Assembly: GCA_000934455.1 (NCBI GenBank)
Contig: KN887436.1
Location: 9,601 to 73,600 of the forward strand
DNA length: 64,000 nt
DNA from: Apostichopus parvimensis
Lineage: Eukaryota; Echinodermata; Holothuroidea; Aspidochirotida; Stichopodidae
Direction: 5' to 3'
Shown here: positions 35,723 through 46,472 of the stretch, one piece after another
How positions within the stretch are numbered: position 1 is the first letter of the stretch
Layout of the letters: every line of letters begins with the position of its first letter
Translations under genes and position numbers: made by a program
Notes under the pieces: model-generated
What the model was told of the DNA's origin: nothing
Seen by the model: only the letters and a program-made list of their open reading frames with translations
Databases searched by the model: none

Positions 35723-38700
35723 GAGGCGTGGTTTAAGCTTGCATTGACACTGTGCACCAAATGAAAGTGAATGTAGCAGTCAAACTCACCTGCATACGCC
35801 ACAGTTACAACTTTTGAGAAATCCTTTGGATTTCTCATATCATGTTGAATTGTAGGAAAGGCAGCATGTCCACCGAAGGCAAAGAGAATCACACCAAATG
35901 CTAGAAAGAAATCAGAAAACCCAGACGGAGGATAAGTTGGTGTTTCCGATGCATCCCGATCCAGCAGAATCTGAATGAACATGGCAAGACACGCAGTGGC
36001 TGTTGCACACATCGCACCAATAGCTACAGGCCTGGAGAGTAAAATAAGACAAAAAAGCTAACATTAAATCAAGAAATGATCTGGAATGAAATAATTTGCA
36101 TAGACCACTCATGTGCCTCGACAGTAGGGAACCGTGCGGCCATGTCCGCCCAATTATTTTTTTACAGCCACAGATGACAATTTCAAAATCCCTGAATATG
36201 GTAACTATAGTGCTCTCGTCCCTCCACACACCCCCATCTTAGACATGTGTCGGGACCCCGTGCACAACATTGTTTCTAAAAATTAAAATATATCTATAAA
36301 AAAAACAACTTGACTCACCAGAAATCTTTAGGTGTCCCCAACCAAGTGATGGGCCATAAACATACGGCTATGATTGGTAGCAGAGCACAAAATGAAAAGT
36401 CCTTATGCAAAGTTGTAAGAAGCTCCTGTATATTTTCAGATGCTATGAGAAGAAACACAGTACCTACACCAAATAGTGTGGCATTGACACAAAATGAGAC
36501 CAAATATCTAGAAGAGAAAATAGAAATAAAGAGAGAGAAAGAGAGAGAGAAACTATGAATGTAATTTAATTGTTCACATAGTCACATTGGAGGACAAATT
36601 GAGTTAACACAATACAATGAATGAAAAACATGACGTCAACGTATGCAAAAAGGCCGCATGGAATCTCACCTTTCATTAAGCAATGTGTCACAATCCTCTA
36701 AGGCAGGGTTTCCCTAACTTTATCTCCCCACGAACCCCCTGCGGATGTCAGAGTTGTCCGTGAACCCCCAACTTTTCGAGACTACTATAATACGCATAAC
36801 AGTGCTTTGTAAAAGATCAAGTTCATAGTGTTGTAATGAAAAAAAACAAGAGATGAACAAATATTTCATAATTCAGTTATTTATCACATGCACGGTACGG
36901 TTATGGCAAGCCATATGTGCAATAACTCGATAAACCGAGTTTATCGCCGTTAAATTATGTTTTTCGAATGGATAACTGAGTTTATCGATAAACTCAGTTT
37001 ATCGCTCGATAAACCGAGTTTATCGAATTGGATATGGCACGCCACATGTGCAATAATTCGATAAACCGAGTTTATCGCCGTTAACTCTGTTTTACGATCG
37101 ATAAACTGAGTTTATCGACTGGATAACCGTGTTTTTCGCGATAAACTCAGTTTGGTTTCCTCTGTGTATCCCCCTTACATCCTTATCCCGGTGTCACTGT
37201 TACATCTAGTTTACTTCATAAATGAACTTGATCTACGGTATATTAACTCACCTTCCCTTATTTCCATACGTCTCATAGCCGATTGCAGGGTATGGAAATC
37301 TGGTCTGTTGTTTGTATATTGGGAATCTGTCTTGAAGTATGGTCCAACACCGTCCAAGGATAAACCCGGTATATGCAGACATAACTGCACATACTAGGAT
37401 CATAACTATACCTATCCATCCTAAAGTAGAAGAAACATATGTTTATGTGAAAGGATGGCGAATTTATGTAGACTTTCTAATTTTAATAGTTATAGTCCAC
37501 AAAAGAATGAACTTAAATGTTGTGAATAATTTGAAATTTTGAGTAGGGGTGATCATTTTCTAACTTTTGGACATACTTGGGGGTTGGGTGAGGGTGGGGT
37601 GGGGATTCTGATGACCTCTAACCTAGAAAGAAGACTGCACGATCGTGGGCGCAGATCAGTCTTGGATAATGGTGGGGACGCGTGTCTGTTCTCTGATACT
37701 ATATCTAAGTGGAGCCGCCGCCATAGGTTCGCGCGTAGCTTACAAGAATTTTTGGCATGTACATGTACATGTGCGTCTGCAGAAAGAACAATGGACAAAT
37801 TTCAATTTCAATTTCCAATTATCATGATTGGATATGTTTAATTTTCTATTGTTTGCTTCGCCATACTCAGTAGCTATGGTTACAAAGGCTTGATCGCGTT
37901 AAGATATCCTCTCTGGGGAGGGAAGGGGGGGGGGGGTCCTCGATAGCATGAGCAGGTAAGATACTAGAACTTAGAAGGTCAAATGAGACTTAATCAATGA
38001 TTGTCTCTCGTATGAAAGGAGAGGGAATAACCGATGACAAGAATATTTTCAAATTAGGTCAGTTGCTCTGAATTTACCTGAGTCCAAAACTGCCTTTGGA
38101 AGAGCAAGGACCCCACTGCCTGCCATTTCTCCAATAATGAATAGAGAAGCTGTTACAACCGTCAGACCACGAATAGTGTGAACCTTCAAAAGAATTAAGA
38201 TAGTCTCTTATAAGTTTACGGAAAATCTTACCGTTTAACGGTGAAGTTATACAGACGTAGGAACCGGTTGTATGATGTGGCTGACAAGCAGCCTAAAATT
38301 GGCGCCGTACTGACAGCAATTAACTGAATTACGCCTACTCGAAGCAGCCAATCAGTGCAGGGCTTTTAATCATGTGTTACGTTTGGCATCGCGTCGTCGA
38401 AAACTTCGGCATCGCTTGGTCGAAATTCAACAACATAATGGGATAATGTGACCAGGAAGTTAGTACCTACGAGAACATTGACCTGGATTTGAATTTGGTC
38501 TATCCCTGCATGTGCTCTTGCTGACAATTTCCTTAACATCTACAACTATAGTCCCACCAGGTAGCTCGTTGTAAAAGTGAGCAGTTTCTCCCTATTCGCT
38601 ATAGCTGTTACATCGTCGTTACTGGTACATACATACAATTAAAGGGAACAATATTATTGTATACCCTTCTAGCGCAAAGTTGTATAGGTGTAGCTAGGGT

Positions 38701-41700
38701 CGAAAAGGGTGAGAATATGCAAAGCAGAATAAGAAATGTCGGATTAACTGTCCGACGTCAGGACACCGGCTTCGGGTGTAAGTGACCATTACACCACAAT
38801 ATGTTTCGCAGCAATGATATTCGCAACAATTATTTTCACGCCGTACGTGAACATGGTGACACCACAAGCGAAACTTTTACCTTTACTGGACACTGGCTGC
38901 CCCTCTCCCCCTCCTTCACCCCACCGCCCTGCAGCCTCAATTCTGTGTCGGGTCCCGGCTGTAAAGTACAACGGGGTTTATTTTAAGCTATTGTCGATTT
39001 CTTTTTCTGGAGAAAGCTTTCAGAAATAGAGCCATAGTGACGTCAACTTTTGGGGACTGTAATTGCTTTCGATTTAGTTTCCGCAAGATCCCCTTCTCCT
39101 CCCCTCCCCTCCACTCCCTTCCTTGACACCACAAGAACGGTCACCTATTAGCATAATACGGGCATAGACGCGTATATATGATTCGTTATGGACAGAATGA
39201 CTACGACATTATAAGTGTATCGGTGGCGTCAAATGTGAAGGATGTAGAGAAATGATAACGGTTTTCAGACTAAATCCGCAAGTTGCTCTGAGTCCCAGAC
39301 ACGGAACCAGGGTCAATGTGGGGAGTATAAAACTCACTGTTTTCCGTCCCTTTTCCTATCTCCTAAATAAAACCACGGCTCAGAAGTCACCTATATTTAT
39401 ATATTAGCTCGGTGTATAGTGTATACTGATACATAAATACATGTACACAGATTTCCATGGAAAGTATACATGACTACACAGAAGTGTGTATCAGGAATGT
39501 TCGCCTGAATATCAGTAGGGATGACTGGAGGAGAGTAAGACTCAGTTCCTCACCTCTTGACGGTTCGCCTTGGGTAATAATCTATTCATCTGTAGGGCCT
39601 ATGTCGTGTCACGTCAGTCCTTCATGTAACTCTCAAAAAAGTATACTACTTCGTAAACTTCTGGAATATATACACAGCTGGTATACCAGCTGTGTATGTA
39701 TCCTATACTGCAAAGGTGTATTTTCGTGTCACGGACGGAGGCTTACAAATCAACCAGCTTTATAACAATTGGAGACAACTCTGTCTATATGTGGCTTCTA
39801 GTTGAGAGCTCCTTTATACTCGATGACCTTAGGAAATGTATATAATCCCTGTTTGTAAATACATATCTCCGTATATATGATTGTATATAACCCTGTATTG
39901 GGATTCTGTATACGCTGCATCCATTCACTGGCTCTTATACTTCCTTCGCCCTTTCCGTACAAACTGTACGTCCGCGTGTAGTGCATGTGTAGACCGTTGC
40001 ACAGTGACCCCGTCAATATGCCTTTGTGCATTTAAATTTCACTTTCACTAAGAAAGAGCCTGAAGAACATCATCCAATGAATGAAATGAAAGCTATAGGT
40101 AATCTAATAAAACAATGAGATGTAAACAGGCTATTGTCCGGAAGAAAGTTTAATTTTGTAGCCTTCTTCCAAAGGGTTTACACTTTGGAATTAATAGTGT
40201 ATCCACTCCTATCCTCGTATTCGGTTGTCTATAAAACAAAGACCTAAGATCTAAAGACCTAAGACATGCAAAACTAAGACCCTACTGCAAAAGTAAGACC
40301 CCACCAACTGCAAAAATAAGACCCTACCAACTGCAAAACTAAGACCCTACATCTACACTAAACTAAAAATTAAATTCCAAGTTAAAGATTTTGCATCTAA
40401 AGACAATCATTGCTGATCATTTTATAACTCAAAGGGGGGGTTCTAGGCACTTCACCAGTTCGCTCTTTCTATTGGTTAAATTTTCGGGCAACTCTCCCAC
40501 CTCTCGTCAAATCAAATAGGGCTTCTATACGTGCACATGCCCACCATGCAGCACAATGATGAATATTTTTGCAGTCGCTGGGGTCTTAGTTTTGCAGTAG
40601 GGTCTTAGTTTTGCAGTAGGGTCTTAGTTTTGCAGTTGGTGGGGTTTTAGTTTTGCAGTTGGTAGGGTCTTAGTTTTGCAGTTGGTAGGGTCTTAGTTTT
40701 GCAGTCGGTGGGGTCTTAGTTTTGCAGTCGGTGGGGTCTTAGTTTTGCAGTATACAGGGTCTTAGTTTTGCAGTTGGTGGGGTCTTAGTTTTGCAGTATA
40801 GGGTCTTAGTTTTGCAGTTGATAGGGTCTTAGTTTTGCAGTGGTTCTTAGGTCTTAGATCTTAGTTCTGTAGACACCCCTCGATCCCTTCTCTAAGCTGA
40901 AGTTACAAACAGGTGAGCGTTTCGAAGTCTGATACACGCAAATACAGTCTGTCCACCATTCTTCAACCCCTTTCTCATCTTCCAGTACCCCCTTCTCACC
41001 AGTGCATACACACCATTTGAGGCCCTCCGTCTCTGTTTATAAAAGGGGGCCTTCATCGTACAAGGCAGCTTGTCGAAAATTCAAAGTGTTAGCCATTGTA
41101 AAATGCTCAGGATTAACAACTTGAACTTGGAAAACTCGTCAACTTTCAGTTTAATTCCTTTTTTATTATTTAAACGGTTGTTCAACGGTGGTTATGATTT
41201 TTTCGCAAGTAATTATATTATGTAACACAATATTACAGTGATTTCCTCATTACATAGACCCGGATAGCCTATTCGAGTCATATTTCACAAATAAATTGAC
41301 TGTTGAGGTAAAAGAACAAAAGTTGAAACAGTTTAAATATCGGTTGCACTTATGACGTAAACTGATATCATGCTAATGCAATCTTTCAGGGTGTCTGAGA
41401 GGGTTCGCAAAGTTGGATCTCTGATACCCCGAAGAGGCCCGTTAACGTTGCATTGACTTATACTACCAAGTTAGTCAAAACAAGTCTGAAAAGCCGTATG
41501 GATATGTGGCGACGTACAACATTCTATTGGAGTTTCACTATCGTGTTAAATATGTTTACTACAGCTTTCTATAACTGTCAGTGAGAGCGTATTACGCACG
41601 TGTCACGATTGTGCAGAGTCCATACCTGGTGCATTTGAATCTGACAATGTAGGGCCTACACAAAATTACCACTTTTAGAGGCAAGACAAGCCGTAATTAT

Positions 41701-42230
41701 GAAAATGAATGTGTAACAAGCCTTTTATACACATTCACACCAGTAGAATCACTGTGGCTTAGTGATACGGACTTACACCTGTGATACAAAGGTCCGGTGT
41801 TTGCCCACCATCGCTTCATGAGTCCCAAAAAGGACGAAACAGGTCGTGAAGTATGGAACTTTTTCTGGTGTGTTGATCTTTAATAATTTATTATATACCT
41901 GTCATACCAATTGCTACACATTCAGTCCATAATTGTCTATACAGGCGGCAAAAGCCTACAGTGGAATGACGGCCATCCTATATAACTGGTTTCGAAACTC
42001 TGGACATTCAATCAGTCGTCCATGGGTCTAGTTGGTTAGGGTGAAACTAAATTTCAATGCAGGCTATATTTTCAATGACAGTTTGTGTATAGCGTTACGT
42101 ACGAGCCTGCGGTTACATGTGACACCTCTATAAAAAGTCCAGATCAAATATAACACGTAATACTTACATTGTCAGGGTGAACCCCGTCAATCAGTGGAAC
42201 GTTTTCTAACTTGACTTCGTTATCCATCAT
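33038..42230 (-). CDS. Amino-acid/auxin permease family transporter (SLC32/SLC36/AVT1-like), complete, 8 exons
   Basis: Eight phase-compatible GT-AG exons (42230-42168, 38183-38078, 37420-37252, 36507-36319, 36031-35790, 34746-34540, 34214-34016, 33197-33038) give 444 residues plus stop. After a hydrophilic N-terminus (MMDNEVKLENVPLIDGV) comes the family's first membrane helix with ASLFIIGEMAGSGVLALPKA, followed by about ten more hydrophobic segments. FLAFGVILFAFGGHAAFPTI and AETIPQFGAILSLVGGSTVT are typical family blocks. Members are secondary transporters of neutral amino acids or GABA/glycine, usually proton coupled, in plasma or vesicular membranes. Substrate and membrane cannot be read from sequence. 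Introns carry repeats, and the 5' end is partly duplicated downstream at 45,329-47,914. Confidence 0.93.
34016..34214 (-). CDS. Transporter exon 7 (residues 326-392)
   Basis: Encodes FNWKRVINRTVIMGLILFVA, ETIPQFGAILSLVGGSTVTL and LTFVFPSMFYLKLC. IPxFGxxxxLVGGSTVTLLTFVFP is a signature of the family's ninth and tenth helices. CTGCAG acceptor, GTAAGT donor. Confidence 0.95.
34540..34746 (-). CDS. Transporter exon 6 (residues 257-326)
   Basis: Encodes IVCMYLPVSTAAYFVYGDKN, EDNILGVLSP, TCLITVHLIMGFIIVINPLS and QEVEDFLGIDK. Helices 7-8 with the VYGD motif and the NPLSQEVED motif. TTTCAG acceptor; donor GTAATC is weak. Confidence 0.93.
35790..36031 (-). CDS. Transporter exon 5 (residues 176-257)
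   Basis: Encodes PVAIGAMCATATACLAMFIQ, FSDFFLAFGVILFAFGGHAA and FPTIQHDMRNPKDFSKVVTV. The FAFGGHxxFPTIQxDM block is strongly characteristic of AVT1-like permeases. CTCCAG acceptor, GTGAGT donor. Confidence 0.95.
36319..36507 (-). CDS. Transporter exon 4 (residues 113-176)
   Basis: Encodes YLVSFCVNATLFGVGTVFLL, IASENIQELL and ALLPIIAVCLWPITWLGTPK, two membrane helices around a polar loop. The downstream helix ends in the family-typical LGTPKDFW. TTCTAG acceptor, GTGAGT donor. Confidence 0.94.
36704..36790 (+). mobile_element. hAT-like terminal fragment in transporter intron 3
   Basis: CAGGGTTTCCCTAACTTT followed by CCCCACGAACCCCCTGCGG resembles the ends of hAT elements of the Charlie type. 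No matching right end or target duplication was found; the palindrome array at 36,902-37,153 may be part of the same element. Confidence 0.4.
36902..37153. repeat. Array of GATAAAC palindromes, two 131-bp units
   Basis: Seven copies of the palindrome CGATAAAC-NN-GTTTATCG (centre CG, TG or TC; one partial). They lie within two direct units of 131 bp starting TATGGCAAGCCATATGTGC (36,902) and TATGGCACGCCACATGTGC (37,033). Lies in transporter intron 3. Confidence 0.88.
37252..37420 (-). CDS. Transporter exon 3 (residues 57-113)
   Basis: Encodes GWIGIVMILVCAVMSAYTGF (helix 2), ILGRCWTILQDRFPIYKQQT and RFPYPAIGYETYGNKG. CTTTAG acceptor, GTGAGT donor. The PYPxIGxxxxG block is conserved in the family. 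Confidence 0.94.
37690..37765 (+). mobile_element. Fragment of the hAT family seen at 27,431 and 63,651
   Basis: ATCTAAGTGGAGCCGCCGCC, ATAGGTTCGCGCGTAGCTTA and CAAGAATTTTT align with the internal module of the two complete elements. No termini found. Confidence 0.6.
38078..38183 (-). CDS. Transporter exon 2 (residues 22-57, helix 1)
   Basis: Encodes VHTIRGLTVVTASLFIIGEM then AGSGVLALPKAVLDS. The GxMxGSGVLALP segment is the hallmark first helix of the amino-acid/auxin permease family. TTGAAG acceptor, GTAAAT donor. Confidence 0.95.
39670..39697. repeat. Perfect 28-bp palindrome
   Basis: Half-site ATACACAGCTGGTA is followed directly by its exact reverse complement, with no spacer. In transporter intron 1. 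Confidence 0.95.
40222..40880. mobile_element. Inverted-repeat element with tandem-repeat arms, in copy A
   Basis: Ends GGTTGTCTATAAAACAAAGA and (inward from the right) GGGGTGTCTACAGAACTAAG. Subterminal arms are arrays of about 21-bp units, CTAAGACCCTACCAACTGCA on the left and about a dozen GGTCTTAGTTTTGCAGT on the right, which are mutual reverse complements. The site is unoccupied in copies B and C. Possible imperfect 8-9-bp flank duplication (CTCGTATT/CTCGATCC). Superfamily not assigned. Confidence 0.82.
41754..41817 (+). repeat. tRNA-derived (SINE-head-like) sequence, copy A
   Basis: GTGGCTTAGTGATACGGACT resembles an RNA polymerase III A box. A B-box-like stretch (GTGTTTGCCCACC here, TGTTCGATTCC in the other copies) follows at tRNA-like spacing of about 44 nt. 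Degraded, so not a working tRNA gene. Confidence 0.5.
42168..42230 (-). CDS. Transporter exon 1 (residues 1-21)
   Basis: Encodes MMDNEVKLENVPLIDGVHPD and N before GTAAGT. Two consecutive ATG codons; the first is taken as start. No other in-frame ATG precedes exon 2. Phase 0 end. A 19-bp remnant of the 3' end of this exon with its donor recurs at 47,896-47,914. Confidence 0.8.
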
Positions 42231-43937
42231 TAGTATCGCTAACTGCTAATTGTTTCTATGATTTTTATACAAAACAGGACAGCCAGTTTTATGCTAAATT
42301 AGATCTTCTACGTCCTTTCGTTTCTTTACATGGTTACAATACATGTCACATGCCGATAGTGCTAGATCAGTATAGATATAGATATATCTATATATAGATA
42401 TATATCCTACAACTGAGATATAAAGGAAGTTCAAAGGTGGCTCACCAACACGTATCATTTTACAGTGTATTGTTGTAGGGAAGTCCCTTTTATGACATAC
42501 ATAAACATTGCAGTGCACTGGCGCGCATACAATATTAGGATTACTATCATCTACGTTAATTAAAGAACCAAACACCGAACTTGCTTCTTCGATATCGTGA
42601 CCGAAATAACTTCAAAGGGGTTGCAGTAACAACAAGGAACCCTCCATTAGATATGAACAACTAAGTTTGACCTTCACCACGCACTACTATGACAAGTGTT
42701 TTTTTTTATACAAATACAGTTGTTCTATAGTTGTTTCACGGTATGTAACTTCAATATAGCAGCTCACTGTATATAGTAGGTCCTACAGCTTGACTTAGTG
42801 GCGGCGGTCTAGCTATAGTCGAATATATAGAAACAGAAACCGACAGCTATATAAGCTTCATGAGCTAGCTTTTCGCATCGTATGTAGATGTTCTCTTCAA
42901 TCCTGTTCAATCCTGCAGACAAGTGTTCAGAACAAGTTAAAGGTTAACAGACCGGGGTGTGGGACGGGAAACAGGGGGGGGGGGTGTCAGAGAGGGCAGC
43001 ACCAAACATTTTTAACTATAGGGATCGGTCTATGCGGCATTTTTGCATCATTTAACTGAATAGAGCATATATGAAATGTTCCAATGACACATCCTTCCAA
43101 ACACGTGGTAGCTGATGGCTTGTCCTAAGGTGTGGCACCATGACCGTTATAGTTTGAATTCGGAAGAGAATCAAGTTCAGAAAACTGAAATCCAATTCTT
43201 ACAAGTTACAACTGCTCTCTCTGCAGTGTAATCTCTAATTTCATATGATTCTTTAAAGAAATATTCCGGTGGCTGGCGTTAATTCTTTAACAAACACGAT
43301 GGCAACTTTCTGCGTCTTTAGGTCAAGACATACATCTTATAGCAGGTTATACGTGTTGAATTTATGAATTATTCAAATCTGGTGGTACTTTGTTATTGCA
43401 TCTGGCAACAACTTAACAGGTCGAATGATTTCATCGTGGCAACCGTAAATGGTTTTGTTTTTCTTTATCGTATACTCAACCCACTTATGCGCAAATGTTA
43501 AATTCTTAATACAGAGAACAGTGACAGCTAAACAGGGATTCCCAATGAATCAAATTAAGAACCTCTGCCGTAAGGGCATCACATATGTTATCTACTGTGG
43601 TCAGCTACCTGGGTTATAAGTCAGTCAAAATAGATTACATTCATGAACCATACCAAGATATAGAGATCATGGGGTTTTCAACTAAAGAACAAGTCTAAAA
43701 TTGTGGATTTGTTGTTTCTATAAATATAGTATATGGTACCTCGTCTGCCAACGAAACCCTTTTCAATCCTCAGTCTATTCACAGCATCTGTAGTCTTAAT
43801 AAATTTAGGCTCTGTAATATATACACGCATGACAAAATGACGATGGTATAGCTTGAAATATGTCCCGGCCAAAACGATCATTTGGCAACGTACCAAAATT
43901 TAGTACAGCGTCTACTGCATAAGTGAATTCACTGGCA
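42231..43937. other. Upstream region of the transporter, no gene seen
   Basis: 5' flank of the transporter on the minus strand. Contains a TATATAGATATA-type palindromic AT stretch (42,375-42,410) and a poly-G tract. No exon recognised. Confidence 0.55.
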
Positions 43938-45278
43938 AAAAAAAGCCTAAAAGCGGAAATAAAGTCTAAGCAATAAAAGGAAACAAGGAGACGTAAACAG
44001 GAGATTGTCCAGAAGAAATTTCAAAGTGTTTAGACTTTGGAATTAAGAATGTATCCACTCCTCTCCTCGTGTTTCCTTTGCTAGGCTGAAGTTACAAACA
44101 GGTGATCGTTTCGAAGTCTGAAACTCGCAAATACAGCCTGTCCACCATTCTTCAACCCCTTTCTCATGAATGCATACATACCGTTTGTGGCCCTCCGTCT
44201 CTGTTTATCAAAAGAGAGTCTTCTTCGTACAAATCAGCTTGTCGAAAATTCAAAGTGTTAGCCATTGTAATAGCTCAGGATTAAACCAACTTGGAAAACT
44301 CTTCAACTTTCAGTCTAAGTCCTTTTTTATCATTTAAACGGTTGATCAACGGTGGTTATGATTTTTTTCGCAAGTAATTATTATATGCAAGACAATATTA
44401 CAGTGATTTCATGGCATAGACCCAAGATAGCCAAGTCGAAACGTATCACACAAATAAATTGAGGTAAAAGAACAAAGGTTGATACAGTTCAAAGATCGGT
44501 TGCACTTATGATGTAAACTGATATCATGCTAATGCAATCTTTCTAGGGGACTGAGAGGGTCCACAAAGTTAGATCTCTTATACCCCGAAGGGTCCCGTTA
44601 ACATTTTATTGACTTAAACTACAAAGTTAGTCAAAACAAGTCTGAAAAGCCGTATGGATATGTGGCGACGTGCAACATTCTATTAGAGTTTACACTATCG
44701 TGTTAATATGTTTACTGCAGCTTTCTATAACTGTCAGTGAGAGCGTATTACGCACGTGTCACGATTATGCAGAGTCCATCCCTGGTGCATTTGAATCTGA
44801 CAATGTAGGACCTTTCACAAAATTACCACTTTTAGAGGCAAGCCAAGCCGTAATTATGAAAGTGAATGTGTGTGTAACAAGCCTGTTAAACACATTCGCA
44901 CCAATAGAATCACGGCTTAGTGATACGGACTTACGTCTGTGATACGAAGGTCCGCTGTTCGATTCCTACAATTGCTTCAAAAGGACGAAACAAGTCGTGA
45001 AACTTTCTGGGGTGTTGATCTTTAATAATTTATTATATATCTGTCATATTGCTACACATTCAGTTTATAATTGTCTACACCATGGAACGCCAAAAGGACA
45101 ACAGGTGGCGCTACTACTATAAACAGGAGGTGCTTCTACCCTAAACAGGTGGTGCTACTACTCTTATTATGAGGTTCTACTACTCTTAACAGGAGGTGCT
45201 ACTACTCTAAACAGGAGGTGCTACTACTCTAAACAGGAGGTGCTACTACTCCTAAGTGACGATGCTTCTGTAAAAAGG
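43938..45278. repeat. Direct duplication, copy B (ends at assembly gap)
   Basis: Aligns with 45,329-46,669 at a constant offset of 1,391 bases with no indel and about five substitutions. It includes the start of the inverted-repeat transposon of copy C and is cut by the 50-N gap. Its near-identity suggests a separated allele or assembly duplication rather than an old tandem copy. Confidence 0.93.
44913..44978 (+). repeat. tRNA-derived sequence, copy B
   Basis: CGGCTTAGTGATACGG (A-box-like) and TGTTCGATTCC (near-consensus B box) 44 nt apart. Better preserved than in copy A. Confidence 0.55.
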
Positions 45279-45328
45279 NNNNNNNNNNNNNNNNNNNNNN
45301 NNNNNNNNNNNNNNNNNNNNNNNNNNNN
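45279..45328. other. Assembly gap, 50 N
   Basis: Fixed-length N run between two near-identical 1.34-kb blocks; typical of a scaffolding join. Confidence 1.
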
Positions 45329-46303
45329 AAAAAAAGCCTAAAAGCGGAAATAAAGTCTAAGCAATAAAAGGAAACAAGGAGACGTAAACAGGAGATTGTC
45401 CAGAAGAAATTTCAAAGTGTTTAGACTTTGGAATTAAGAATGTATCCACTCCTCTCCTCGTGTTTCCTTTGCTAGGCTGAAGTTACAAACAGGTGATCGT
45501 TTCGAAGTCTGAAACTCGCAAATACAGCCTGTCCACCATTCTTCAACCCCTTTCTCATGAATGCATACATACCGTTTGTGGCCCTCCGTCTCTGTTTATC
45601 AAAAGAGAGTCTTCTTCGTACAAATCAGCTTGTCGAAAATTCAAAGTGTTAGCCATTGTAATAGCTCAGGATTAAACCAACTTGGAAAACTCTTCAACTT
45701 TCAGTCTAAGTCCTTTTTTATCATTTAAACGGTTGATCAACGGTGGTTATGATTTTTTTCGCAAGTAATTATTATATGCAAGACAATATTACAGTGGTTT
45801 CATGGCATAGACCCAAGATAGCCAAGTCGAAACGTATCACACAAATAAATTGAGGTAAAAGAACAAAGGTTGATACAGTTCAAAGATCGGTTGCACTTAT
45901 GATGTAAACTGATATCATGCTAATGCAATCTTTCTAGGGGACTGAGAGGGTCCACAAAGTTAGATCTCTTATACCCCGAAGGGTCCCGTTAACATTTTAT
46001 TGACTTAAACTACAAAGTTAGTCAAAACAAGTCTGAAAAGCCGTATGGATATGTGGCGACGTGCAACATTCTATTAGAGTTTACACTATCGTTTTAATAT
46101 GTTTACTGCAGCTTTCTATAACTGTCAGTGAGAGCGTATTACGCACGTGTCACGATTATGCAGAGTCCATCCCTGGTGCATTTGAATCTGACAATGTAGG
46201 ACCTTTCACAAAATTACCACTTTTAGAGGCAAGCCAAGCCGTAATTATGAAAGTGAATGTGTGTGTAACAAGCCTGTTAAACACATTCGCACCAATAGAA
46301 TCA

Positions 46304-46369
46304 CGGCTTAGTGATACGGACTTACGTCTGTGATACGAAGGTCCGCTGTTCGATTCCTACAATTGCTTC
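46304..46369 (+). repeat. tRNA-derived sequence, copy C
   Basis: Same A-box-like and B-box-like sequence as copy B at an offset of 1,391. Confidence 0.55.
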
Positions 46370-46472
46370 AAAAGGACGAAACAAGTCGTGAAACTTTCTG
46401 GGGTGTTGATCTTTAATAATTTATTATATGTCTGTCATATTGCTACACATTCAGTTTATAATTGTCTACACC

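Larger units (their letters stand above)
40040..42184. repeat. Direct duplication, copy A (transporter intron 1 and end of exon 1)
   Basis: Copy A matches 45,329-47,914 (copy C/D) and 43,938-45,278 (copy B) over their length, allowing for one transposon in each. Shared landmarks include GAAGTTACAAACAGGTGA, CTGTCCACCATTCTTCAACC, AAGCCGTATGGATATGTGGC and TACTTACATTGTCAGG (the exon 1 donor). A is clearly diverged from the others. Confidence 0.9.

Noticed and set aside
44670-46333. Two identical 90-codon frames (44,670-44,942 and 46,061-46,333) with a signal-peptide-like start MQHSIRVYTIVLICLLQLS
   Set aside because: They lie in the duplicated repeat unit, the diverged copy A does not keep the frame, and the C-terminal part runs into the tRNA-like sequence. 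Identity of the two frames only reflects the near-identical B and C blocks.
41754-46369. Functional tRNA genes in the duplicated units
   Set aside because: Only the promoter-like boxes are recognisable. The cloverleaf, acceptor stem and anticodon arm are not preserved, so SINE-derived sequence is more likely.
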